From positions 469,636,008 to 469,700,007 of the forward strand of contig NC_081405.1 in assembly GCF_030272615.1 (NCBI RefSeq): a stretch of DNA of 64,000 nucleotides, written 5' to 3'. The notes beneath the pieces were generated by a model. It did no database searches and was not told where the DNA came from. It saw only the letters and a list, made by a program, of their open reading frames with translations. Made by a program: the position numbers and the translations under genes. Positions 1-12,078 of the stretch are shown one piece after another (within the stretch, counting starts at the first letter, position 1; the number at the start of each line of letters is the position of its first letter). This DNA comes from Cryptomeria japonica (lineage: Eukaryota; Streptophyta; Pinopsida; Cupressales; Cupressaceae).

Positions 1-530
1 AAGGCATATCTCTTGGTCTCCACACCTCCTCTTGGGCCTTGTGTGGGCTCACAAGGAATCTTGACCCTCCATCTTGGGTAAATCCTAGCCCTTCATTTCT
101 CCTCCTCTCTCCCTATAAATTGAAGACTCCATCCCCTCACATTTCATCTTCAATTTTAGCAAGTTCATGCTACTAGTTTGTGCCTAGGAAACCATCTTTG
201 CACCCTTATCATGCCAAAGTTACTTCTCATCCATACTTAGCCATACTATCCATCTCATCCTTCAAATCCATCACATCCATCTGTGCACAATGTTGGAGAG
301 TCAACCACATCAAACAATCTAGGAGAAAATCAACATCACGTTGGAGGCATTTGGGCGCACTTCGACTTCATCCAAGCTCCATCAAAGGGAGAAGGTAAAG
401 GTTTGCAAGGTATAAGCATTATCTTAATGTTTTTATGTAATTTGATTCATGCTTCATGTTTTAATATGTTTTAGTGTTTTGTTTGTATACTAACCATTTG
501 AATTCACCTTGCTTCTTTTTCCCATCTTCA
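1..530 (+). repeat. 5' LTR of the Tat element (3' part only)
   Basis: The constant offset of 15970 to the 3' LTR shows this is the last 530 of 1280 LTR bases. Homology stops after CCATCTTCA at 530, giving a CA-ending LTR. A TATA-like CTATAAAT lies at 113-120, so the R region probably starts near 145-150. Short reading frames inside it are not genes. Confidence 0.92.
113..120 (+). promoter_or_regulatory. LTR TATA box
   Basis: CTATAAAT after a pyrimidine-rich CTCCTCTCTCC stretch, conserved at 16083-16090 in the 3' LTR. Position and sequence suit the Pol II promoter of the element. Confidence 0.6.
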
Positions 531-3143
531 TTCTAGCACGCCCAGTGGGACCCATGTCCCTAAAACTAACTTTTTTTTAGTTTTTGTTAGTTTGCAAGTT
601 GCAGGTATCGAAACAGTGTGAGCGATTCGGGTTCAGCGTGATAGACAGACCTCTTTGGCACGTGTGTAGGTGCATCAGTGCGAGCGTAGGTGCACTAGCG
701 CGACCAAACTTAAAAAATTCAAAAAAAAATCCCTCTTTCATTCTTTTTAAATTTACTAACTCCGTTTATCTTTTTGACGCATGCACAGGTGCGTCAACGC
801 TAGTGGACGCATTTTAGCGCAAGGGAAACTGAACCAGTGTGACCATTTTCAAAAAATCCCACCCTCTACAAAAAAAAATTTAAAAATTTGAATTTTAAAA
901 TTTAACCGCTAACCTTTTTCCCTATTTTCAATCTTTTAGCATGAGCGCACTTCAGCGCGACTGATCCAGAACAGCATGATAGATAGGTATAAAATCACTA
1001 TTTCTATTTGTTTTAATTTCTTTTTTTTATTTTTGGTTTCTGCCAAATGCAGCGCGTATGCAGGCATTTTGACACCTGCGCAAGCGCTTCAGTGCGACTG
1101 ACTGCATTTCAGCACGTGCGCTATTTCTGCAAGCCAGTGACTACTGATTTCCTTCTTTTTTTTTGAGTGTTGCAGCTTCTTCGATTGTCCAAGACATAAG
1201 AAACACAAAAAACTACTAATTTGAATTGTTTTGTAGGTTGCCTAGGAGGTCCAACCAAATATTGTCTTTTCTTAACCAGGCACCTAGATCTAATTAAAGG
1301 ATAAATGAACAATTGTCTTTTGTGTTTTGTGAAAAGTGTAAAGGTAGGAGAGTATGCTCTCATCTAGCTAGATGATCAAAAATCCAGACCTTCCAAGTTT
1401 ATCATGTTTGTTGCATGCTTACCTTTAGCGGGTCTACCCTCCCAACTTACTCTTTGAGAAGGTAAGAGGGAAACGACCCAAGTGAGTACACCTAGACCTA
1501 GGGTTCCCAACTCACTATAATAAATAGGCCATTGATGATGAAAGGGTGAATGTTTGGGGCTATATGAGAGTTCACTCTCACATTGGGTGCTTAGTAGAAT
1601 CCTAGAGATCTCAATCATGCTTGCGTGACTACCAAGTTCTTGGTGCTTCATTGGGCTATAGGCCTAAATTACGCTTGTGCAACTGCGAAGGGTAGCTCCT
1701 AATAGGAATACATATTAACACCTCATGCATAGTGGCCAAAAACCATCTAGTCATTGGTGCAGGAGGTCGAACCTCCGAAGCCGCCTATGTTTTTACAGCC
1801 CTTAGTAGAGACACAAAGTTCACCATGAGGAGTTTTCATGAGAACTTATGCTTGGCTACCCCAGAGAAGTGAGTTTCATGGAGGGGAGCCAGTGGGATTA
1901 AGCATCTAAGTGTCCGCTCTGGGTAAGCATAGCTAGGAAACCGATTGGGATCCAATGATTATTGTCCTTGCTAGCCTTAAGAATGTTGTACATGATCATG
2001 AGTGTCTTTGAGCTAAAATTCATTTGATCATTGTGTTTGCTTTGCTTGATACTTGCTTGCCAAGAGTAGACTAAAACACATCATTATCCTCAAACACTTT
2101 GCAAAAAAATTTGTCTAAAAGCAAACAATCATCCAAGTCACATCCTAGTCACTCTCCACACAAAGTCCTAATTGCGTCAAAACTCTGTCTGTTTCATGTT
2201 TCATAAACCTAAGTTGTATAAGAATCCTAAGAAGTCAATCCACCAACCTTTCAAGAAGAAGAAGCTTACACAAGAACAACTCATTAGACGTCGAAAATTT
2301 TGGTATACAAACCGCAAACTCTTGCTTAAACATGGGACATTCTTGCACCATTACCACGATTATGTCCATGGCCATAGCAATGAGTTTGATGCTAGTGATT
2401 AATTAAGAGTCTGTGCCCTCCATCAAGGTTCAGGTTTGTCTTTCAACACCAACTATCATCAAAATTAGGGTGGTCATGTCCCTTCATACAACTTGCCATC
2501 CGAACCAATCAAATATTGAGTCATGTTCATGCCAAGGATAGCCTAGTCACCAAATTTCCTCTAATTATCACTATCATCCCTCTTCAATCAATCATCTCCA
2601 ATATTTTCCTAAGGACTTAGCATGTCAATCAATCACAAAATCAATCACCCTCAATGATCAAATCAATTCTCAAAATCCAAATCAAATCATCCTTTAATCC
2701 AATTTAACCTCACATTAAGGTTGCATGCCTTGTGAAGTTTCATTTAGACCTCATCCTTATTCACTTGGCTTTTGTGCTTGAAGAAGAATCCTCTCCAAGT
2801 ACCTTTGCCTTACCCTTTGAGTCAATCAAGACTCTTAACTTATGTCTTTGCTTTGCTTAGGGTCATTAGTCAACCCTTAGTGGAAGAAAGACTTTTTAAT
2901 CATCATTCCAAGGTCTAAATTCTACCCAACTTGGTCATTACCTTTCTTGTGGTTTCATCTACCACCTAAGATCCTCATCCAAGGATTAAGGTGTCAATCC
3001 TAATCAAATCCAAGTCCTAATCCAAGGACCCTACCAATCAGCAAAATCCTTTTTCATCAAAGACAAATCCAAAAATCCAAAAGTCTCACTAAGTCTTCTC
3101 ATCAAAAATTTCCTCCTCCAATCTTTTCTAAGGTTATTCTTGT
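531..3143 (+). other. Leader of the Tat element (PBS region, GC-rich repeats, conserved blocks)
   Basis: The PBS should lie at 531-555; GCACGCCCAGTGGGACC there loosely resembles the tRNA-Lys type PBS of Tat elements, but the match is imperfect and I do not assign the tRNA. From about 620 to 1130 run irregular repeats built on AGCGCGA/GCGCAAG/AGGTGCG motifs. Blocks at about 1330-1540 and 1800-1915 are clearly similar to the leader of the young element at 62330-62110 and 61815-61720 (minus strand). The remainder to 3143 is non-coding apart from a possible small ORF at 2172-2402. Confidence 0.7.
2172..2402 (+). CDS. Possible small leader ORF of the Tat element, basic, unknown
   Basis: A 76-residue frame about 740 bases before gag. 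It is very basic, with runs such as KKKK and RRRK in the middle and a His-rich end (HHYHDYVHGH). I recognise no domain. Some Tat/Ogre-type elements carry an extra ORF upstream of gag, and this could be a remnant of one, or chance. Its size alone does not prove coding. Confidence 0.25.
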   Translation: MRQNSVCFMFHKPKLYKNPKKSIHQPFKKKKLTQEQLIRRRKFWYTNRKLLLKHGTFLHHYHDYVHGHSNEFDASD

Positions 3144-5143
3144 ATGGTCACAACTCGATCTCAAAAGAAAAATATGGTTGAACAATAATATGGTATGTCG
3201 GACATTAGTGTCCTATATGAAGATCCTACACAAGATCCTACACAAAGTGTGCAACCTAGCACTCAAAATCAAACATAAAATCCTAATATGGTTGACCAAG
3301 ATGAACTCTCTTCGGAAGTGCAAACTTTCCTAGCAAACTCTTATAATCAAGAGATGATTGAGAAATTTATCCAACATAATCCTACTGCGCTTCTAAAGAC
3401 CTTCCTTGAAAATGGAGCTCAACTCCCACTTGATTTTGATAAATCCACCCTTGGTCAACAACCACAAGGATACCTTGCTCCCATGCAAAATGTTGCACCT
3501 GTTATTCAAACTCAATCAATTACAGCCCTGCCAATCATTCAAACTCAATCAATAACATCCTCAGCACCTCCCCCCGTAGTCTCCATTCCACCTTCTTCCT
3601 CCTTACCATCTATACCACTATCAAATCCAATCTCATATATTATCCAACACACCTCTATACCATCTTCTTCTACTCAACCATATATTTCTATTCCACAAAC
3701 CTCTATTCCCGTCAACAATGTCGCTAGGCTCATTCAGGTCGCACTTAATCCTATCACAAAAGTTTGTGGGTCACAACCAACTCTCACTCAAGTCCGTGCG
3801 ACATCTGTCATCACATCTCACTTCCCCTCTTCCTCATCATATCAATACATTAGTGGTGGTGCACCTTCCATGACTCATCTAATTCTAGGGGCGAACGCAA
3901 TCCATCATTTCCAAAATCCACAACAAGACCTCATCAAAGAAATTCAGGACATGAAAAACATCATCAAGGACATGAAAGAAGGGACTAACAAAAGGAAACC
4001 TTACTTGTTTGAAGAATTTTGTCCTTGTCCTTATGACCCGTCTATATTAGTTGCACCCTACCCCCCAAGGTTTGAGATCCCTAAATTCACCAAGTATGAG
4101 GGCAAAGGGGACCCCCATGACCATGTCCAGGAATTTCACATCCTATGCCAAGATGAATCCTATAGTGACCTATACCTTCGAAGAATCTTCCCTAAGAGTC
4201 TCATAGGAGATGCCCTCGCATGGTTCTCGTCCTTACCATGAGGTTTCGTTATCTCCTTCCCAGACTTGGCAGAGAATTTTGTGGCTCACTATGCCTACAA
4301 CATGGCTAATTATGTTTCCATGATGGACCTGTGTAACACAAAGCAAGAGATACTTTCACTAACTTCTTGCAAAGATGGTGACACCTCATCGAGAAATTCC
4401 AATGGGACATGCCAGAACAACACCAAATTGAATTATTTCAAAAGAACCTGGTGCCTGAACTTTCAAGACCTCTGACATCTCAATGTATTAAATCTTTCCA
4501 AAAATTGATTGATAAGTGCCTAGCCCTCAAACGTGTCTTGTTAGAGGAAGGAACCTTGAAACACTACCAAAGATCAACTCAAAATTCTTCCTCTTATCAT
4601 AATGATAAACCAAAATTCTGGTCCAATAACAAGAATGTAGTCAATAACTATGTAACTAATGCAAAATGAGTCCAGACCGTGGCAGCTCCTCCAAGACCCA
4701 CCACCACAAATCATCAATTCAACAATCAAAATAATCAAAATTAATCCCAAAAGCCTCACAACAATGTCTCAATCTAGGGGCGACCACCCTGATCCAATAA
4801 CAAGACTCTAAGAGATTTCACTCCTCTTGCTGAGGCTATTGAAGTGGTGTTCCAAAAGCTTGTTCAAGCAGGCATAGTGGTTTTCTTGATCACTCGCCCA
4901 TTTGATCCCAACCAACCCAAACCTAGGTGGTATAATGAGAATGAATGTTGTGAGTATCATCGTATCAAGGGATATGATACACAAAAATGCATGAAGCTTA
5001 AAATATACATACAAGATCTCATTGATAGGGGTGAAATTGAAGTAGCAAATGCAAAACTGGTAATAACAATGACAAACTCAAAATGTACTAGGAACCCTTC
5101 CCAAAACATGATAAGGGAAAAGGCTCATCATCTAATGCAGTGA
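3144..5143 (+). pseudogene. gag of the Tat element (degenerate)
   Basis: The frame starts at the ATG at 3144 (MVTTRSQKK) and is in phase with the long open stretch 3288-4241, interrupted by stops at about 3186-3191 and near 3276. The N-terminal part is Pro/Gln/Ser-rich. A capsid-like domain follows (about 4060-4700), with PPRFEIPKFTKYEGKGDP, then LIGDALAWFSSLP. The chain continues in other frames at 4409-4669 and 4844-5143. A nucleic-acid-binding knuckle is seen near 4950 as ECCEYHRIKGYDTQKC, where the usual GH is GY. Gag would form the virus-like particle. At least one frameshift and several stops make it non-functional. Confidence 0.85.
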
Positions 5144-5670
5144 ACTATGACTACACTAATCACATAACCGGCTTTGACTCTTTAGTAGGTTGTATTGAGC
5201 CTGCAGACAATCATGTTAATGTCATAACTATCCAAGGAGTTAATCCTCCCCCTTCCCAAAGCAGACCTAATCCTGCTAGGATAGTCATTCAAGGCACTAC
5301 ACCTTCCACCCCCTACTCTCAGAATGACTACAATGTAACCATGCGTTGAGGTAAACTCACCATCCAAGGAGATCCTCCCCCACCAAACCCTCCACCCATG
5401 TCTTCCACCCACCGATATGACCTCCTTGACCAACTTGGGAAGACCCCCACACAAATATCCATTCTAGAACTTCTCAAGACCTCCCCTGTCCATAAAGAAA
5501 ATTTAAAACAAGCCCTCCTTGAGTCTCGTGTTCCCGATAATATCAATGCTACCCAATTCCAAGCTCTCATTGGAAACCTTGTTGCCCAGCAACACCTTGT
5601 GTTCACTTCCAATGATGCTCCTATAGATGAAGACCATAATAAACCTTTACACAGTAAAGCCCTTATCTAG

Positions 5671-6282
5671 AAGCACAAGGTCAAATGTGTCCTAATAGAC
5701 GGTGGATCTGGACTTAATCTATCTACATACAAGTTAATAAAACAATTGGGACTTTCTGAGGATCTGGTAGACACATCAGGAAGGATCACAATAAAAGCAT
5801 ATGATGATGCGAAAAGAGTTTCAAAGGGCATGATAACCTTACCTCTTCAAGTGGGCCCTATCACAATTGAAACCCCTTGCCAAGTACTAGATCTTGATCT
5901 CCCCTACAACATCCTTCGCAGTTGACCATGGATCCACTCCTTGCAAGTTGTACCCTCCACTTATCACCAATGCATCAAATTCATCTTTAATGAAAGAGAG
6001 ATCACTATCAAAGGTGATCCACAAACTTTCCAATATTGCAAACTCTTAGAGGGGAAACATCCATATCATTGCCCACTAAATAGACCATCACCAACTCCTC
6101 CATCAAACACATCAAATGTTGCCTCCACCTCATCCCAACCAGACACACAAATCAAGATCTTGGATAATGGCTATGGAGAATACAAATTGGAGGATATCAT
6201 ATTAATAGGAAACCTCCACCTATCTCCTAAGTCATTTGGCAAACCAAAAGAGCTCAAAAAAGATCAGAAACTGGTCATATAA
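5671..6282 (+). pseudogene. Aspartic protease region of the Tat element
   Basis: The retropepsin active-site motif reads VLIDGGSGLN, with DGGS at 5698-5709; Tat elements commonly have DGGS in place of DTGS. The flap and C-terminal region follow, and near 5905-5960 comes YNILRS-stop-PWIHSLQVVPSTYHQ, where Tat proteins normally have LGRPW, so CGA has probably become TGA. The protease would cut the Gag-Pol polyprotein. The frame is broken upstream as well (stop at about 5668). Confidence 0.8.
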
Positions 6283-6399
6283 TGCAAAGATACCACCTTC
6301 TAGTAATAGGGCCCACTTGATGAGGAGAGCCTCGACACAGATGTCTCTTCATGGCTATACCGGGAAGAAGATGAAGACCCAGCAAAAATATCTAAAAAA

Positions 6400-6603
6400 A
6401 TGTATCCAAAAGCATCAACTGTAGTTGAAAAAATGGGTTACAAAGGACACAGCTTGGGACTAGAGGAGAAGGGAAGAAAAGCACCCATAAATCCTATCTC
6501 CTACAAGTACAATAGAGGCTTGGGGTACACCCTGGTGCCTAAGATTACTATCACTGGTGCCCCTTCAAGTCACTCCTTCGATATCGAAAGCTCTAACGAA
6601 TAG
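6400..6603 (+). pseudogene. G-patch-like segment of Tat pol
   Basis: The 67-residue open stretch contains VEKMGYKGHSLGLEEKGRKAPI followed by YNRGLGY, spaced like a G-patch (a Gly-rich RNA-binding motif) that lies between protease and RT in some Tat elements. It is part of the Pol polyprotein, not a separate gene, and is separated from the protease frame by stops and a frame change near 6280-6400. Confidence 0.55.
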
Positions 6604-7099
6604 GAGTTCCATGAAATGCCTTATGAATACGAAAAACAATATCTTCTTTGACACTCACGTCAATGCCATCACCCCCATAACCTCTCCCATTTCACATGAT
6701 CTACATCTTATCCATCCTAAACTCATAGACTAGGGCCAATGAGACAAACCCACTTTAGATATATGCGTCAATGATAATGCTCGCATTACTCTCCTGACTA
6801 TGTGAAATTTGGAAGACTGCAACAAAGTACACGGTATTCAACTACATGAAAAGGGATACTTTGGTAGTTAGGTCAATGCCCTTAGCCACAAAAAAGATAG
6901 ACAAAGGAAAAAACATGATTCCCTAGGTGAAAACCTCTCTGAGGCACCTTTGGATGAGCAAAAGGCAAAAACAAAGGGCGTATCCAAAAGTGAAAACCTA
7001 GAAAAGGCACTTGATGATGAGGGACTTGACGTCCCTACCATTGGTTATGTTCCACAAGACAGGTAAAATTTTCTAATAGAAGAAACAGACAGTATCAAC

Positions 7100-8526
7100 A
7101 TGGGCACCGAAGACATTTCAAAAAACGTGCTCATTGCCAAGTCCCTCACAGAACAAGAGAAACAAGACTTCATCAATTTCCTTACAGAGGTAAAAATCAA
7201 TTTTGCATGGTCCTATGTCGATATGCCAGGTTTAGATCCTAACTTGGTGGTTCATAATCTCATTGTCCGCCTAGAGGCAAAACCTGTAAAACAGAAGTTG
7301 CGCAAAATGCATCCGCATATTGCATTCCTAGTCAAGGCAGAACTCCAAAAAATGTTAGACGCAAAATTCATCAAACCAATAGACTACGCTGAATGGGTAT
7401 CCAACATTGTACTTGTCAGCAAACCTATTGGGGCATCCACATCTGCACTAATTTCTGAGATCTAAACAAGGCTTGTCCTAAAGATGATTTCCCGCTCCCC
7501 AACATAGATATGATTGTGGATCTTACAACGGGACATGAGATGCTATCACTTATGGATGGATTTTTTGGATATAATCAAATCAAGATTATAGACGAAGATC
7601 AACATAAAACTGCGTTCACAACACCATGGGAGAATTTCTGTTACTGGGTCATGCCTTTTGGCCTCAAAAATGTTGGAGCCACATATCAGCGTGCCATGAC
7701 AACAATTTTTCATGACCTCTTGCATAAAGTAATGGAGGACTATGTGGACGATCTACTAGGCAAATCAAAGACAAGACAGGAACTCATCCCTATCTCAAAG
7801 CAGATCTTTGAAAGATTGGAAAAATACAAATTGCGCCTAAATCCTAAGAAGTGTGTTTTTGGTGTGACATCGGGAAAACTACTAGGTTTCATTGTTTCTT
7901 GTAGAGGCATCGAGATCGATCCTACAAAGGTAAAAGCCATCATGGAAATGCCTCCACCGAAAACTCTTAGATAGTTGCATAGCCTCTAGGGGAAACTCCA
8001 ATTTGTTAGACGTTTTATTTCACAACTGGTAGATAAGTGCCATCTATTTGTGCACCTGTTGCGCAAAGACACAACATTCAAATGGGATTTCTTGTGTCAA
8101 AAGGCCTTTGAAAAACTAAAAGAATATTTGGCATCACCTCCAATGCTTATGCCTCCTACTCCTAGAAAACCTCTTATTTTGTACATATGTGCTACCATAG
8201 TGGCATTGGGGGCATTGTTGGCACAAATAGATGATCAAGGGAAGGAACATGCCATATACTACATCAGTTGGACACTAGTCGAGTATGAACTCAATTATAC
8301 CCCAATTGAAAGAGCATGTCTGGCATTGGTGTTTAGTACACAGAAACTCCAACACTATATGTTGAACAACAAAACAAAACTGATTGCTAAAATTGACCCG
8401 CTTAAATATCTCTTGTCAAAAGCTGCCCTCACTGGCAGAACCACTAAATGGGTCATGTTGTTAAGCGAGTTTGACATTGAGTATGTAGACAGAAAAGCAA
8501 TCAAAGGACAAGTCATCAGAGATTAG
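7100..8526 (+). pseudogene. Reverse transcriptase and RNase H of the Tat element
   Basis: Three frame segments (7100-7465, 7510-7974, 8050-8526) form one RT-RNase H. Visible RT motifs: the PHIAFLVKAEL finger region, LMDGFFGYNQI, AFTTPW, MPFGLKNVGATYQRAM, and the catalytic YVDD at 7741-7752, which is intact. The connection and Ty3-type RNase H follow, with DQGKEHAIYYIS, LNYTPIERACLALVF, then AALTGRTTKWVMLLSEFDIEYV. The RNase H catalytic Asp expected in the Ty3-type TDAS motif reads CATIVALGA here and appears lost. Frameshifts at about 7455 and stops at 7972 and 8524 inactivate it. Confidence 0.9.
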
Positions 8527-8589
8527 CTCGCTGACGCTCCACTGCCAGGTGACCATCCCATTCTCATAGAACTACCAAATGAATTCATT

Positions 8590-8990
8590 ATGACTGTCAC
8601 CACATCCTCCACATGGTAGTTATACTTCGATGGCTCTTACACACAAAATGGATTGGGGGCAGGAATACTACTGATCACACCTCAAGGATATTGCATCCCA
8701 AAGTCCTATAAGATAGCTTTTGCATGTACCAACAACATCGTAGAATATGAGGCACTCATTACAGGATTATGCTCGGCTATCTAGTGGAAGATAAGGGAAT
8801 TACAAGTCTATGGTGATTCCCAACTTGTCATAAAACAAGTCAATGATGAATACCAAACAAAACATGACAAAATCCTCCCCTATCATAGCATGGTTGAAGA
8901 TCTTAAGAAGTACTTCACAAAAATAAAGTTTGATCAAGTCTCGTGAACAAACAATAGGGTTGCAAATGCAATGGCCACCATTGGCTCCCT
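8590..8990 (+). pseudogene. Second (plant-type) RNase H of the Tat element
   Basis: Reading through stops gives LYFDGSYTQNGLGAGILL, NNIVEYEALITGL, LQVYGDSQLVIKQV and NNRVANAMATIGSL. These are the D-E-D-D positions of an archaeal/plant-type RNase H; the first three are present and the last Asp is Asn (ANAMA in place of ADAMA). Stops lie at about 8617 and 8784, where the family has Gln, and near 8943. A second RNase H between the RT-RNase H and integrase is diagnostic of the Tat lineage. It would degrade the RNA strand during cDNA synthesis. Confidence 0.85.
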
Positions 8991-9279
8991 CCTTCAGATG
9001 CCAGGACATAGTCAGAAGTGTAGGTTCTTGGTCGAGCAACTATTTATACCGGCATACGATCTACCAAAGTCTGAAATGGTGTGTGTACTCAATTGTCCCA
9101 AGTCCCCCTGGTACTATGAAACCTTCACTTTCCTAAAAGACAACACCATTCCCCCACACCTTACCGAAACCCAACAATAAACCTTAATTCGTCGATGTGC
9201 TTGTTATACCATCCTTGGAGACACCCTATTCAGAAGGCATTTTGATGGTTCCCTCCTAAGGTGTTTAGATAAACAAGAG

Positions 9280-10365
9280 ATGGAATGGGCATTACGTGAA
9301 GTACACAAGGGCATCTGTGGGGCACACTCGAGTGGGCTCACCTTGGCTAAAAAGATTTTAAGAATGGGATATTATTGGCCTAAATGTGAAGTAGATGCAT
9401 ATAACTATGTGAAGAAATGCATCCCTTGCCAGCAACATGGCGACAAGATTCATGTGCCATCACAAGAATTGCAGTCGTCCATTACACCCTGGCCCTTCTC
9501 ACAGTGGGGGCTCGATCTCATTGGGAAAATCCACCCTTCATCCTCCAACGGGCATAAATTCATTATCACTCCCACCGAGTATTTCACCAAGTGGGTAGAG
9601 GATATCCCTCTTACTTTTACCACTGGTAAGCAAATATCCATATTCATCCTAAACTACTTGATCTGTCGATATGGCATTCCAAAAGTTATCATTATAGATA
9701 ATGGTAGAAAATTTAAAAACTAGGATGTCAAAGAACTCTGCGAGAAATTTGACATCCAACATCGCTTCTCCACCTCATATTACCCCCAAGGTAATGGTCA
9801 AGTTGAGGCTTCTAGCAAAACCCTAATCAAAATCCTCAAAAAGACAGTCAATGAAGTTGGTCATGATTGGCACCTCCAACTACATCCTGCTTTGTGGGCC
9901 TACTGCACCTCCATCCACACACCCACAGGCACTACCCCTTATTCCCTTGTCTTTGGCTCCAAAGCCATCCTCCCCCTTGAGATCGAGATCCCCTCTCTAA
10001 GGGTATTGCTACAAAATATCCTACCAGATGAAGAATACAGATTTGTCTACCTACAAGAGCTAGAATAGTTAGATGACAGGCGCCTCAAGGCCTTGAACCA
10101 TCTCCAGGTATATCAGAACCATCTATGCATGAGTTATCACAAGAAAGTCAGAACTTGGGAATTCCAAATTGGTGATCTTGTCCTCATGGAGAATCAGAAA
10201 AACCTTCAAGAAAGAGAAAAGAAAGGCAAGTTTGAGCCTAATTGGCTTGGACCATATGTAATCACAACAAAATATGGATCAGGAGCCTATCAGTTGGATA
10301 CTCTTGAAGGATATCCTCTGGATGATCCAATAAATATCATGCACCTCAAAAGATTCTATGCCTAG
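9280..10365 (+). pseudogene. Integrase of the Tat element
   Basis: The N-terminal zinc-binding part is EVHKGICGAH ... KKCIPCQQ. The DDE core is readable: WGLDLIGKI (first Asp), IIIDNGRKF (second Asp) and GNGQVEASSKT (Glu). The C-terminal part ends with FQIGDLVLMEN, FEPNWLGPYVI, and MHLKRFYA, then a stop at 10363-10365. Stops at 9721-9723 and about 10066 interrupt an otherwise single frame; both look like single-base changes of Trp/Gln codons. Integrase joins the cDNA ends to the target DNA. Confidence 0.9.
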
Positions 10366-12078
10366 TCCTCAGAAAGTCTTAAATTGTCAAAAAATCAAAA
10401 AAATCATGAAAAATACATAAAAATAAGAAAAAGATCTTGAAAAAAATCATCACTCTAGTGAAAACCTAGCAAACAGGCACCCTATGACACCAAAAAAAAA
10501 AAAAAATCAATTCGTCCATCAATGAAAACCACTTTGTGGCACTATAGACAAGTACCTTGGTGAAAACCTCCATGCAAGTGCCAAGGTAAATAAACTAGAT
10601 CCATTGTCTATTAGGTCAGTGCTCCAATCACCCTCCCCATCCAATCCACCCATCGCAGCATTCCTCCCCTTCCACCTTTGAATAAATCACGCGTATGATG
10701 ATGAGTCTTCACCAAAATCATGAATAAGGAATGTCCCATCAACTGAGCTTGTGTGCCTCTGTATGAGCTTCATGAAGTCTTCAGAAGAGTCCTAAGTCCA
10801 CAAGTTAATCTTCAAGGCCATATGATCACTTGTCTAATCCAAAAAGTCCACCCGCTTTATCCTTTTCCCTATGGATGAATCCTTCCCTTTCCTGGCAACT
10901 TAATCCTCCACCCTAATCCTACTCTTGGTAAGAGGTGTCAGTTAGTCATGAGTGAATGACCTGTTTGATTTCTTAAATTTTTCATTTTAGACTTGCATTA
11001 TTTTCCCTACGACTGCATCTATCTACGACTACCTAGGTTTTCCATATCCAGGTATGTTTACAATAGGTGCATACTAGGGCATATTTTCATAGCATGGCAT
11101 ATTTTGGATCTCTCTTGTATAAACCAATGACCTAGTACTAGTGTTTATCAACACTTACCCTCTCGTGTACAAGAGGTATCGGTGTGTTTGAGGGTTTCCT
11201 TGCACGTACCCACAAATTTGTATTAGTATTTCTCAACACTTACATAGCTGTGTGTAAGGAATTCCCATTTGACTGTGAGTCAATCCACGCCTTGGGTTTC
11301 TCATGGCATCCTGATTCCTATAATCAGTGGTGCAAGTCACCCGAAGCAATATCAAACTAGGTTGGATCTCCACATTTTTGTGTACAACTTTCACCATAAT
11401 TCCATAAAGTCCTAATCTAATAATCCCATGGAGTCCTCAATTTACCCCATTCCCCATCTATTCCATATTCTTCTATTTTCTATCTAAGATCATTTTATTA
11501 TTATTGGCATATTCCTTCTTTCTATTATTCATTCATTTTATCCGTATAGGTGGCATTATTCATATAGATTGCATTACTTATTCATTTCATTACACTACTC
11601 ATTTTGATTGTCATTTTTCACAAATATTTATCACATAGGTTGCACTTAGATTTCATCACATACATCATTTATAAATAAACTACATTAATTCATCCACGTA
11701 GATTACATTACATTACTCATTCATTTAGATCACATCATTCACATATCATTGGCGACTCACATTGCAATATCTGTATAAATGACATTACATTCATTCCTCA
11801 TATAGATTGCACCTACGCTAATTACTCATTCATCATAAATTATTTACATCTACATATCTATCATACATTTGCATATGCAGCATATATACACAACAAAAAG
11901 CATGATCACTCATCCTGCATTCATAAACATGTCAAAAGCATATCATAGACATACATACATAAGCATCCACACTGCATCACAAATAGGTCAGCATAGCATA
12001 TCCATAATTACATCCATACATCACATCAACAGAAAATAAATAGAATCCATCATAATAAAGTACACACATCATCCATCA
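10366..12078. other. Non-coding 3' region of the Tat element
   Basis: No frame or motif recognised. An A-rich stretch runs at 10380-10510, and 11460-12075 is AT-rich with many CATTCAT/ACATCA-like short repeats. It separates integrase from the antisense ORF. Confidence 0.6.

Noticed and set aside
180-398. Similar short frames at 180-398 and 16168-16356
   Set aside because: Both lie in the paired LTRs of the Tat element; their similarity is LTR identity.
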